From contig JADMIH010000086.1 of the NCBI GenBank assembly GCA_015478675.1, positions 1 through 16,111 on the forward strand: a stretch of 16,111 nt of DNA, read 5' to 3'. Each line of letters begins with the position of its first letter. The first letter of the stretch is position 1. The notes beneath the pieces were generated by a model. That model was given only the letters and a program-made list of their open reading frames with translations, ran no database searches and was not told where the DNA came from. The position numbers and the translations under genes are program-made. Positions 1 to 7,242 of this stretch are shown piece after piece. The DNA is from Chloroflexota bacterium. Lineage in GTDB: Bacteria; Chloroflexota; Chloroflexia; QHBQ01; JADMIH01.

Positions 1-443
1 CATCAAGCTACGTCATCTCTATCCAACCGTCACTATTTAGCTGGCAAGGTACTAGACCAGTGCGGTCGAGATAAAGACGCGACGACGCGGCAGGACGCAC
101 AAACACTGATGACTCAAAAGCAGCAGGAGACTTACTATCAGACCATACCTGGCTCTAGCGCCTCGCTGTTGTTGCCTCAACCGGACGATACCAAGATCAT
201 CCAAGAAGAGCAGATGGATAGCCCGAATCCGGATGAACGCCAGGGTAGACCTATTATGGAAGTTGGAGCAACCCGTTTGTGGCAGGCTGGCTCTGTACCG
301 AACGCTGATTACACCGATTGGAGTCCCTTGCAGATTATCACCTACATAGGAAATAGTCTGGGGAACACAGGGAGATACACAAACGATGGCAATCCAATAC
401 TGATGGCCTTCGGAGGTGGGGGCGATCAGGTCCAGAGCGCTAA

Positions 444-595
444 GAAACTGTCTGAAAAGTCAGTTTGGCGGCTCATCCATCAGGATAGTAGGGCGAATAT
501 CGGGCAGAAGTTACCAATTTGGCGGCCTGTTCTGTGGGTTTGAGGGTTATTCTGACCCTGTTATCGTTACTCGGTTAGACTTTTCAGACAGTTTC
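444..595. mobile_element. MITE-like element 1 (152 bp, no coding capacity)
   Basis: Perfect 18-bp terminal inverted repeats, GAAACTGTCTGAAAAGTC at 444-461 and its reverse complement at 578-595, bound the element. TAA occurs at 441-443 and 596-598 as a candidate 3-bp target duplication. The wider CTAAG copies at 440-444 and 595-599 allow up to 5 bp, with correspondingly shorter termini. The inside holds no plausible gene, so it would depend on a transposase elsewhere. A TNA-type 3-bp duplication is known for the IS1031 group of the IS5 family, but assigning this element there is inference. Internally, TTTGGCGGC is directly repeated at 464-472 and 518-526. Confidence 0.75.
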
Positions 596-598
596 TAA

Positions 599-777
599 GC
601 TCGACTTTGTACAATTTTAGAATTGGGGTTGTGCGTGAGCCTCTCCACGCTCTCGCTTACTCCTGGGAGTTTATAAACATCCCCCTTTTTGCGTGATGTG
701 TGATAACTCTTGGAAAACTATTGTGCCCAGCTGTACTCATATGGTACTTTCAATCGCAAAATTGTACAAAGTCGAGC
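599..777. mobile_element. MITE-like element 2 (179 bp, no coding capacity)
   Basis: Perfect 20-bp inverted repeats, GCTCGACTTTGTACAATTTT at 599-618 and its reverse complement at 758-777, bound this element. It is flanked by TAA at 596-598 and 778-780 (CTAAG at 595-599 and 777-781). Its termini are unrelated in sequence to those of element 1, yet it occupies the same target and shares one duplicated copy with it. Three copies of CTAAG around two elements is what two successive insertions at one site would leave. No transposase-sized frame lies inside. Confidence 0.72.
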
Positions 778-1240
778 TAAGTATACCCGCCAATGGACAT
801 CTCCTAAAGCTATGGGCAAGATTCACATCACTAACGTCGCGAGAAAGGATGGCACTTCTGGCATTGGCGCTGATCCACCGAACTTTGCTGGGCTGAACTA
901 CATAGTCTACTTCACCAACGATGGCGCGTTAGGAGGCACAGTGTCCGGGAGCTTTGACATGACGACAGAGACATGGACATTTGTCACACCTACTTCGCAG
1001 TCTGTTACCACGCCTGCCGATGCACCGCCGAACCCCTAAGCTTGGGTTGCAGAAGCCTCAAACCTGGTAGCTCTGAGACCGGCATGGTGAGCCGCTCCAT
1101 AAGTTAGGACTGCTCACTGCGTTTCCGAGACAAATTGGATGTTCTACTATAAAAGCTAATTGTGTGCCAGGTAATATTACTCTTGCATCTTCTTGGAACT
1201 TATCAGTGACCCTACACGTTGTACTTAGCATAGCATCAGT

Positions 1241-1248
1241 AGGAGGAG
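1241..1248 (+). promoter_or_regulatory. Strong Shine-Dalgarno for the 1255 gene
   Basis: AGGAGGAG lies 6 bases before the ATG at 1255 and fixes that start. The rest of the 215-bp gap after 1039 shows no convincing promoter or structure. Confidence 0.7.
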
Positions 1249-1254
1249 ATCAAG

Positions 1255-1860
1255 ATGCAAACAATTCGCTTCTACATGGCAGGTGCGTTATCACTTCTAA
1301 TTATAGCTGGCTCGTTTAGTGTAGCTTATTATCAGGGTGCCTTTGGCGCACTTACTTCGCAAGCAGCATCCCTTTCTGCCCGCTCTGTAGCAAGCACTCA
1401 AGCTACTCCTGTAGAGCAGCCTGTGGCAGGCCCTAACGCTGTAGCGCCACCCTCTAACAGCGATAACAATACACACGCCACAACACCACAGACAGGAGCG
1501 CCAGCTATAAAACCGCACACTAAGAATGCAGGCCCCGATACCCCGGCCTTTACAGAGGACGACGTGCGGCAATTTGCAAGCACGCTCAGTAAAGGACTGG
1601 GGCGAATAGACGTCGTTGGAGCCATGCCAAACATAGACAAAATCCAGTTCCTGACAACAGCAGCGCTTCAGGCGCAAAGTGCGGAGGCTGTGAGCTTGCA
1701 GACGGCAAGTGATACCTTGCTGTGCTACGTAGTATATAGCGGTGATTTTGCGGTTCATAGCCCTATGGGGCTAAGTCCCATTAGCTACAAGCATGCGATG
1801 CAAGTCTTTGACGCTCATTCCGGCAATTTGCTGATGCAAAGCGCTTATGACCGTAAATGA
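1255..1860 (+). CDS. Membrane-anchored or secreted protein of unknown function
   Basis: This 201-residue protein has one N-terminal hydrophobic segment (about residues 8-27). A Ser/Ala/Thr/Pro/Asn-rich low-complexity linker follows (about 38-98), then a compact C-terminal domain (about 99-201) beginning FTEDDVRQFAST. The layout is that of a signal anchor or signal peptide, an extracytoplasmic tether and a small folded domain. No lipobox cysteine is seen; the only clear cysteine is at 157. The end of the domain, YKHAMQVFDAHSGNLL, resembles the 'vfDa-x-tG-x-ll' tail of PepSY-like or secreted lipoprotein domains, but this is only a loose likeness. The start is secure from the strong ribosome binding site. 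The gene is followed by a probable terminator, so it is likely transcribed alone. Its base composition is more AT-rich than the housekeeping genes downstream, like the split gene upstream. Confidence 0.8.
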   Translation: MQTIRFYMAGALSLLIIAGSFSVAYYQGAFGALTSQAASLSARSVASTQATPVEQPVAGPNAVAPPSNSDNNTHATTPQTGAPAIKPHTKNAGPDTPAFTEDDVRQFASTLSKGLGRIDVVGAMPNIDKIQFLTTAALQAQSAEAVSLQTASDTLLCYVVYSGDFAVHSPMGLSPISYKHAMQVFDAHSGNLLMQSAYDRK

Positions 1861-1926
1861 TCCTTGCCGAAGCACATATTGCCTGTGTAGGGCATGAGCT
1901 AATAGCCACGAATTAGAGCGTAATGT

Positions 1927-1955
1927 AAGGTCAAGCTTGTCTAACGCTTGACCTT
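1927..1955 (+). terminator. Probable intrinsic terminator
   Basis: A 10-bp perfect stem, AAGGTCAAGC paired with GCTTGACCTT, encloses a 9-base loop and lies 67 bases after the 1860 stop. The tail after the stem (TCACCTTTCT) is only modestly T-rich, so termination may be imperfect. Confidence 0.55.
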
Positions 1956-2085
1956 TCACCTTTCTCCCCCTGTATCCCCTCTCCGTATGTAACACGGGCG
2001 GCCTGTATGCGGGCTTCCTTTGTATAGTTTTGTGGTTGCGGCTCCTCGCATCACAGTTGACGTCATACCTTGAAAGGAGTCTCGT

Positions 2086-4197
2086 TTGAGAGTAGTAGTG
2101 AAACACCCCTCGTCCACACCACGCAGGCAGCACTCCTGGCGCTCTCGCTTGATGCTGGTTGCCCCGGTTGTGCTCTTCCTCACTTCTTATTCTAACTTCT
2201 CCTATTTTGCTTACCCTGCTCGCGCTGCCACCAACCAGATATTGATGAAGAACTACCAGTTCGCCCCCACCAGGGCGGGCCAGGGAAGCACAGTCAGCAT
2301 CGCGGTGGGGGACACCGTTACATGGTCCAACACCGACCAGGCGAGCCACAACGTAGCCATCACCGATGGGCCTGCCCTTGACGTCTCTCCTGAGATGAAG
2401 CAGGGCGACAACTTCACCATGACATTCAGCAAGCCAGGCACCTATCTCTACTACTGCGAGTTCCACCCATGGATGAAGGCAGAGATAGTTGTGGGAGGCT
2501 CGGCCAGCACTACCTCGCCTGAACGCGCTTCGCAAACCTTCCCCGAAACGGGCAAAACCGTGCGCGGCAGCTTTCTCGCTTACTGGAATGCGCGGGGCGG
2601 CCTCGCCCAGCAGGGCTTTCCTATCTCAGAGGAGATGCAGGAGAAAAACCAAACCGACGGCAAAATCTACACCGTGCAGTACTTTGAAAGAGCAGTCTTC
2701 GAGATGCACCCTGAGAACGCCGCTCCCAATGATGTGCTCCTCTCCCTCCTGGGCAACTTCCTCTACAAGGAGAAGTACCCCAAAGGCGCGCCCGGCCAGC
2801 AGGCTAACACCTCGCCAGGCTCAGTCCTCTTCAAAGAGACAGGGTACCGGGTGGGAGGACTCTTCCTCGACTACTGGAAATCTCATGGTGGTTTAGCTCA
2901 GCAAGGCTATCCTATCTCTAACGAGTTCCAGGAGCGCAGCGACCTGGATGGTAAAACATATACAGTGCAGTACTTCGAGCGCGCAGTCTTGGAGTACCAC
3001 CCTGAGAAGGAGGCGCCTTATAATGTGCTGCTGAGCCAGCTTGGCAAGTTCCGCTTCGACAAGACAGCCGCGTCGCGCCAGTCGCCCATGGACCCCGCGA
3101 CGGGCCTCCAGCAGATAGGCATGTCATCAGGCCCCAATAACTACCCCTTGATGGCAGGCCCACACGCCGCGCCGGGCCTAAACGTCTCCATCTACGATCA
3201 GGACCCGCAGCCTGTAGTCAGCTGGATGGATGACCTGGGAACGAAGTGGGCGTTGCACCAGCTTTCCTGGTACCAGATAGAGCCGCAGAAGGGCGTTTAC
3301 AGGTGGGATAAGATAGATGCCGCCGTTGACGCACTTTACAAAGCCGGGGTGCGAATAATCCTGCACCCTGTTCAGTCGCCGCAGTGGGCCTGGGGAGGTG
3401 CCAACAAAGTGACCTACCCCACTGATCCTGCTGACTTCGGACGCTTTATGAAGCTAGCGGCGCAGCGCTACAAAGGCAAGGTAGTCGGCTATCAGATCTG
3501 GAACGAGCCGAACATCGCACAGGAGGCGGGGCAATATGTGGTAGCTGCCCGCTACGCCGCTATCCTCAAAGAGGGCTATAACGCCGTCAAGTCGGTAGAC
3601 CCCAAAGCCGTTGTGATCGCCGCTGCCCTTACCCCCACAGGCGTGAACGACCCGTCGGTGGCGGTTGACGACCTCCTCTTTCTGAAGCGCCTCTACGCCT
3701 ACAACAGGGGTGAGCTGAAGGGCTACTTTGACGTGCTGGGGGCGCACCCCGGCTCTAACGCCAACCCGCCCGAAGACCTCTACCCCGACAAACCGGGTCC
3801 AGGCCCAGGCTGGACTAACCACCCCAGCTTCTACTTCCGCCGCATCGAGCAGCTTCGCCAGGTGATGGTGGAGAATGGCGACGCCGAAAAACAGATATGG
3901 CTCACCGAGTTTGGCTGGACAAGCACGACGGACCCCGCGCCAGGCTTCGGCTATGCAGCGCAAAATAGCGAGCAAGAACAGGCTGATTACATAGGGCAAG
4001 CCTTCCGCATGGGCCGCGACCGTTATCCCTGGATGGGGCCGATGCTCCTCTTCCAGCTAAACTTCGCCCTCCCTAACATCACAAGCGACCCCAAAGACGA
4101 GCGCATCGGCTGGGGCATACTGCGCCGTGATGGCAGCAAGCGTCCCTCTTACTTCGCTGTGCAGCAATACGCGGAGGAATATAACGCTAAAAAGTAG
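2086..4197 (+). CDS. Secreted cupredoxin / repeat / glycoside hydrolase-like fusion
   Basis: This 703-residue protein begins with TTG, 6 bases after AAGGAG (2074-2079); GTG at 2098 is an alternative. A twin-positive N-terminus and hydrophobic stretch (about 21-47, ending PARAA) form a signal peptide. Residues 50-137 are a plastocyanin-like type 1 copper domain with the expected ligands His88, Cys124, His127 and Met130. Two similar 80-residue repeats follow (about 151-228 and 248-325), each with ETG...FL-x-YW...GGLAQQG-x-PIS...YTVQYFERA...HPE; such repeats are frequent in Chloroflexota secreted proteins. Residues 365-700 look like a clan-A (beta/alpha)8 glycoside hydrolase, closest in feel to GH39/GH5-like folds. 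The acid/base candidate is Glu474 in WNEPN and the nucleophile candidate is Glu608 in LTEFGW. The likely role is extracellular glycan cleavage, with a copper domain for electron transfer or metal binding. Substrate is unknown. Confidence 0.85.
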   Translation: MRVVVKHPSSTPRRQHSWRSRLMLVAPVVLFLTSYSNFSYFAYPARAATNQILMKNYQFAPTRAGQGSTVSIAVGDTVTWSNTDQASHNVAITDGPALDVSPEMKQGDNFTMTFSKPGTYLYYCEFHPWMKAEIVVGGSASTTSPERASQTFPETGKTVRGSFLAYWNARGGLAQQGFPISEEMQEKNQTDGKIYTVQYFERAVFEMHPENAAPNDVLLSLLGNFLYKEKYPKGAPGQQANTSPGSVLFKETGYRVGGLFLDYWKSHGGLAQQGYPISNEFQERSDLDGKTYTVQYFERAVLEYHPEKEAPYNVLLSQLGKFRFDKTAASRQSPMDPATGLQQIGMSSGPNNYPLMAGPHAAPGLNVSIYDQDPQPVVSWMDDLGTKWALHQLSWYQIEPQKGVYRWDKIDAAVDALYKAGVRIILHPVQSPQWAWGGANKVTYPTDPADFGRFMKLAAQRYKGKVVGYQIWNEPNIAQEAGQYVVAARYAAILKEGYNAVKSVDPKAVVIAAALTPTGVNDPSVAVDDLLFLKRLYAYNRGELKGYFDVLGAHPGSNANPPEDLYPDKPGPGPGWTNHPSFYFRRIEQLRQVMVENGDAEKQIWLTEFGWTSTTDPAPGFGYAAQNSEQEQADYIGQAFRMGRDRYPWMGPMLLFQLNFALPNITSDPKDERIGWGILRRDGSKRPSYFAVQQYAEEYNAKK

Positions 4198-4245
4198 AGG
4201 CTGGCCCGCAGATAGCAGGATAACGCAAAATGGCCGCTGAGTCCA

Positions 4246-4325
4246 GTTGCGCAGTAACGGTAACTGTTCAGAGTAAGGGTGGAGCAATCTTCTTGGGGTA
4301 TCCGTGCGGGTGTTGCGCAGTAACG
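4246..4325. repeat. Pair of 14-bp direct repeats upstream of the 4494 gene
   Basis: GTTGCGCAGTAACG occurs at 4246-4259 and again at 4312-4325, 66 bp apart start to start. The second copy ends just upstream of the candidate -10 at 4346. They could be binding sites for a regulator; otherwise the gap from 4198 to the next gene holds only the palindrome listed separately. Confidence 0.55.
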
Positions 4326-4337
4326 AGACAAGCGTCC

Positions 4338-4361
4338 GTATCTGTTATAATTAGCAGATAC
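4338..4361 (+). promoter_or_regulatory. Extended -10 promoter inside a palindrome
   Basis: TGTTATAAT at 4343-4351 is a perfect extended -10 (TGN + TATAAT). It is enclosed by the inverted repeat GTATCTG (4338-4344) and CAGATAC (4355-4361). No good -35 is present, as is usual for extended -10 promoters. A protein binding the palindrome would cover the -10, so repression is the natural inference. Confidence 0.55.
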
Positions 4362-4493
4362 AGAACACCATAGAAGCAGACTACTGCTGAAGAGCCACCC
4401 CGAAGTGCCTCGCTATGTTGTGGCTTGTCTATTCCCGGCAGACCAGGTCCCAAGCTACATGGCAGCTGCAATTCTCGGACGAACAGGTGCTTT

Positions 4494-5315
4494 ATGCTGA
4501 AGAGGGTTATACATAACCTGGGCAAAGCAGATAAGGATGACGCTGCACGCCTGGAGCCGCCTGAGCTTGCGAAAGAAGGCGGGCACGGCGACCACTGGGG
4601 TTGCGTGGTACGCAGCGCAGAGGAAGGCGATTTGCTCGCCTTCATAGGGCGGGTGGTACGTGAGGTCGAGCAACCTAAGATATTCGAGGCGCGTGGGGCG
4701 GGGGTGGCAGCGTGCTCGCCAGGCGAAAAGTTGCGCGCATGTGTCCTTATGAAAGATGAGCGGATAGCGAGCGCATACCCTGAGGCCCAGGGTGGGGCAG
4801 TCTGGCCGGTCACAGTCAAAGAGGTAACGCCATGGGCTAACGGCATCGAGGGGCAGATTACAGGTGATTGTTACGGCGCGACTGTTAGCTTCTTTGATAC
4901 CCGCTTTTACGCCAACAGGCGCAGGTACAAAGTTGGCGAGAGCTACAACTTCTACATCAACGCTTTTGCTTATACGTTAGGGCTTGCTTCCGATATGGAA
5001 GTAGATACCGACATGGGAGCAAAGGTATCGCTGAAGGGGGCCTACGCTTACATGCCTGCGAGCCTGGGCAACCCAGGGGCTGACATTGACGATTATTGGT
5101 TCCACAGCCCACTTGACGGTGACGTTTCAGAGGCCGAGCTTGCGGGCAAGGAGATGCTCGTCTATCCTATCATCATGGCTATCCCGCAAGACCACGAGCT
5201 GCACGTGGCGCTGTATGTTGCCCGACATCTCCTGGGGGAGGGTATAGAAGAGGCCGCGCCTGGAGTAGACCTTGAAGGCTTCCTCTGGCTACAGGGATAT
5301 TTGCAGGAGGCATAG
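4494..5315 (+). CDS. Conserved-looking protein of unknown function
   Basis: I chose the ATG at 4494 (273 residues), 4 bases after AGGTG. A TTG at 4425 would add 23 residues, but they are poorly protein-like and the TTG lacks a ribosome binding site. There is no signal peptide or membrane segment, so the protein is probably cytoplasmic. The central part, about residues 117-165 (IEGQITGDCYGATVSFFDT, then FYINAFAYTLG), looks beta-rich. The C-terminal third is acidic with a helical end. I cannot name the family. The gene has its own extended -10 promoter with a palindrome, and the stop is 6 bp before the Nudix start, so the two are probably co-transcribed and translationally linked. That places it nearest to metabolite or nucleotide housekeeping, but no function is claimed. 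Confidence 0.75.
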   Translation: MLKRVIHNLGKADKDDAARLEPPELAKEGGHGDHWGCVVRSAEEGDLLAFIGRVVREVEQPKIFEARGAGVAACSPGEKLRACVLMKDERIASAYPEAQGGAVWPVTVKEVTPWANGIEGQITGDCYGATVSFFDTRFYANRRRYKVGESYNFYINAFAYTLGLASDMEVDTDMGAKVSLKGAYAYMPASLGNPGADIDDYWFHSPLDGDVSEAELAGKEMLVYPIIMAIPQDHELHVALYVARHLLGEGIEEAAPGVDLEGFLWLQGYLQEA

Positions 5316-5321
5316 GCGGCT

Positions 5322-5876
5322 GTGGAAGCAACACCCACCGAAGGCGATCTACGACCGTCCCCGCGACCGGGGCAGGAGTACCGCCGTGCTGCCGTTTTGC
5401 TACTGCTTTACCCGCGTACCGGTGAGGACTACATAGTTTTCATGCGCCGCACCGAGACAGTAGAACACCACAAAGGACAAATATCCCTGCCCGGCGGCTC
5501 GCAGGACGACACCGACCCTGACCTGGTATTTACCGCACTGCGTGAGGCGCACGAAGAGCTCGGGGTAGACCCGGCGGCGGTCGAGGTCGTATCGGTGCGC
5601 CAGAATGTTTATGTGCCGGTAAGCGGCTTTGTTATAACACCTGTGGTCGCACGCTTGACCCCCCAGGTTGCAGAGCTTGTCTTCCGGCCCAACCCCGACG
5701 AGGTGGCCGAGATTATAGAAGTGCCCCTTTCAGTGTTACGTAGCGACGCCACTCACCATACAGAGACGCGCGTAGTCAGGGGTGTCACCAGCACAATCCA
5801 CTTTTACACCTACAGCTCCTACGAAATCTGGGGAGCCACAGGCCGCATCATTTACGAGTTCCTGAACGAGCTGTGA
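5322..5876 (+). CDS. Nudix hydrolase, CoA pyrophosphatase type
   Basis: This 184-residue protein starts with GTG, 11 bases after AGGAGG (5305-5310), which lies within the end of the preceding gene. The CoA-pyrophosphatase signature is clear: FMRRTETVEHHKGQISLPGG (residues 40-59) followed by DDTDPDLVFTALREAHEELG (62-81). The catalytic Nudix residues are Arg74, Glu75, Glu78 and Glu79. The family (NudL/YeaB-like, with the extra LPGG motif) splits CoA or acyl-CoA into 3',5'-ADP and 4'-phosphopantetheine using Mg or Mn. The exact substrate here is an inference from that signature. Length is normal for the family. It lies first in a plus-strand series with DUF2227, endonuclease V and a DJ-1 protein, and a heptad repeat begins at its stop codon. 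Confidence 0.88.
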   Translation: MEATPTEGDLRPSPRPGQEYRRAAVLLLLYPRTGEDYIVFMRRTETVEHHKGQISLPGGSQDDTDPDLVFTALREAHEELGVDPAAVEVVSVRQNVYVPVSGFVITPVVARLTPQVAELVFRPNPDEVAEIIEVPLSVLRSDATHHTETRVVRGVTSTIHFYTYSSYEIWGATGRIIYEFLNEL

Positions 5877-5958
5877 ATTACGAATTACGAGTTAGTAATT
5901 ACCAGTTACCCAATACTTGTTGTTATCTTGTCGCCTGGCTTACCACCAATTCGTAATT
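5875..5958. repeat. Heptad-period AT-rich repeat after the Nudix gene
   Basis: From 5876 the sequence falls into 7-base units: AATTACG, AATTACG, AGTTAGT, AATTACC, AGTTACC. An inverted copy, AATTCGTAATT, at 5948-5958 exactly mirrors AATTACGAATT at 5876-5886. The array overlaps the Nudix stop and ends just before the next gene. Confidence 0.7.
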
Positions 5959-5967
5959 TGTTGCCCT

Positions 5968-6483
5968 ATGCCCAACGCTCGCACACACGACATTATCACT
6001 ATAGCTACCGCAGCCGCCGCTACGCCTCTGATTCTGAGTAGCAGTTGGCCCGATATGAATCCAACCAATGCCGCTGTGCTGATCGGTTCGTATCTGGCTT
6101 CGGGACTCCTTTTCAGCCCCGATCTTGACTTACGTTCTACACCATACAGGCGATGGGGCGCGCTAAGGTGGGCGTGGCTACCATACCGGCGTATGGTGCC
6201 TCACCGCAGTTGGGTCTCGCACAGCTTTATAATTGGTCCGTTGCTGCGCATCCTCTACTTCGCAGGGGTCATGCTCCTTCTGGCTCTTGTGGCGCTCGGG
6301 CTGCTCAACTCCCTTGTGCCCGTTGATCCCTCAGGTACCATGCTTGTCGTCACCTCGGCGATTGCCCGGTGGATCGCCGGGCACCCTGCCACAATTGGCT
6401 ATTCTGTGTCGGGCTTTGTGCTGGGCGGGGCAGCGCACACTCTAGCCGATCTGATAGTTACGGCTGTAAAGCGTCGGATATAA
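5968..6483 (+). CDS. DUF2227-type putative metal-binding membrane protein
   Basis: I place the start at ATG 5968, giving 171 residues beginning MPNARTHDIITIAT, the typical N-terminus of this family. An upstream TTG at 5917 would translate the intergenic repeat and is rejected. Family hallmarks are the early THD motif (residues 6-8), LLFSPDLDLRSTPYRRWG in the middle and PHRSWVSHS after it. These conserved His and Asp residues are the proposed metal ligands. Hydrophobic segments lie near 13-50, 88-113, about 124-140 and at the C-terminus, so it is likely an integral membrane protein. The biochemical role of the family is not established. No good ribosome binding site precedes the ATG. The gene sits between Nudix and endonuclease V in the same direction. 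Confidence 0.82.
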   Translation: MPNARTHDIITIATAAAATPLILSSSWPDMNPTNAAVLIGSYLASGLLFSPDLDLRSTPYRRWGALRWAWLPYRRMVPHRSWVSHSFIIGPLLRILYFAGVMLLLALVALGLLNSLVPVDPSGTMLVVTSAIARWIAGHPATIGYSVSGFVLGGAAHTLADLIVTAVKRRI

Positions 6484-6542
6484 TGAATATCGCGCGATAC
6501 CACCACGCACTACTCGTCTATAACACAAAGAAAGGTCCCGTC

Positions 6543-7226
6543 ATGCCTCACCTGCCCGTAAGCTACCACCATAAGTGGGATGTGACTCCCCAGGAGGCTA
6601 CTGCTATACAGATGTCTCTGGCAAGCAAGGTCTCTTTGCAGCCTCAGCTAGGAGCGGTGAAGAAGGTGGCGGGGATAGATATGAGCGCAAAAGATGTAGC
6701 TCGTGCTGCGGTAGTTATCTTATCTTACCCTGAGCTTGAAGTGCTGGAAGTGCAGCGCGCCGAAAAGCCGCTCGATTTCCCTTATGTGCCGGGTCTGCTC
6801 TCCTTCAGGGAGGGGCCTGCCATACTTGCCGCCTTTGACAAGGTGAAAGAGTGGCCCGACCTGGCTTTTTTCGACGGGCAGGGAGTAGCTCACCCTCGAA
6901 AGATCGGCATAGCGTCACACATAGGTGTGCTCCTTGATTTGCCTTCAATCGGGGTGGCAAAATCGCCTCTGGCGGTGCGCGGCCCCGAACCCGGCCCCGA
7001 ACCCGGCTCATGGACCGAGTGGCGCAACAGGCGCGGCGAAGTGCTGGCCGCCGCTGTTCGCACCAAGCTGCGCACGAATCCCTTGTATATATCCCCAGGA
7101 CACAAGATAGACCTCCCAACTGCCGTAGAGTACGTTCTAGCAAGCTGTCGCGGCTACAGGCTCCCGGAACCGACCCGCCAGGCGCACAACAACGCCGCCC
7201 TGCCCTGGGCGAGTGACGAGCAATGA
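6543..7226 (+). CDS. nfi: Endonuclease V (deoxyinosine 3' endonuclease)
   Basis: This enzyme nicks DNA one base 3' of deoxyinosine, the product of adenine deamination. I chose ATG 6543 (227 residues, the normal family length) with AAAGG about 8 bases upstream. ATG 6483, overlapping the previous stop, would add 20 unneeded residues. The catalytic acidic residues fall in the expected motifs: Asp46 in VAGIDMS, Glu90 in SFREGP and Asp111 in FFDGQG. The wedge motif PYVPG is at 80-84. The run DGQGVAHPRKIGIASHIG is diagnostic, and His215 in PTRQAH matches the conserved C-terminal histidine. An oddity is a GPEPGPEPG insertion (about 147-155) encoded by a 12-bp tandem repeat at 6981-7004, in the variable loop after AKSPL. 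It lies in line with Nudix and DJ-1-type genes, suggesting a damage-sanitation cluster. Confidence 0.93.
   Translation: MPHLPVSYHHKWDVTPQEATAIQMSLASKVSLQPQLGAVKKVAGIDMSAKDVARAAVVILSYPELEVLEVQRAEKPLDFPYVPGLLSFREGPAILAAFDKVKEWPDLAFFDGQGVAHPRKIGIASHIGVLLDLPSIGVAKSPLAVRGPEPGPEPGSWTEWRNRRGEVLAAAVRTKLRTNPLYISPGHKIDLPTAVEYVLASCRGYRLPEPTRQAHNNAALPWASDEQ
6981..7004 (+). repeat. 12-bp tandem repeat inside endonuclease V
   Basis: GGCCCCGAACCC is present twice in tandem and keeps the frame, adding Gly-Pro-Glu-Pro units to a surface loop of the enzyme. It is a likely slippage site. Confidence 0.75.
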
Positions 7227-7242
7227 GGGCTGAGGCGAGAAG

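Larger units (their letters stand above)
1..1039 (+). pseudogene. Unrecognised protein gene split by two MITE-like insertions; 5' end off the left edge
   Basis: The frame is open from base 1 with no stop before the ATG at 109, so the gene may begin outside the window. From that ATG it reads to codon GCT-AAG at 439-444, where an inverted-repeat element begins. The same codons, GCT-AAG, recur at 776-781, directly after a second element, and the frame continues to a TAA at 1037-1039. Joining 109-444 to 782-1039 gives one uninterrupted 197-residue frame, with QVQSAK running straight into YTRQWTSPK. The 337-bp insertion (337 = 1 mod 3) also shifts the frame, and the left part now stops at 541-543 inside the first element. 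The restored protein is polar, with a Gly-rich GGGGDQ stretch and a beta-like C-terminal half (NYIVYFTNDGALGG, TTETWTFVTP). I do not recognise the family. The ATG at 109 has no clear ribosome binding site. Confidence 0.75.

Noticed and set aside
444..777. Inverted repeats considered as integron attC sites, a structured RNA or a CRISPR-like unit
   Set aside because: Each arm pair is terminal, the frame is restored on removal and short target duplications flank both, which fits transposable elements better; there is no repeat-spacer periodicity.
2058..2065. TGACGTCA palindrome with TTGACG just before the 2086 gene
   Set aside because: It is only 8 bp and too close to the start codon to act as a -35; likely chance.
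1771..2535. 254-codon minus-strand open frame across the 2086 gene start
   Set aside because: It crosses a probable terminator, a clear ribosome binding site and the signal peptide and cupredoxin coding sequence, with no family likeness.
4268..4846. 192-codon minus-strand open frame
   Set aside because: It overlaps the promoter-like palindrome and the well-formed plus-strand gene; its composition is not protein-like.
5917..5967. Upstream TTG start for the DUF2227 gene
   Set aside because: The added residues translate the heptad repeat, and the family N-terminus (THD motif) begins right after the ATG at 5968.
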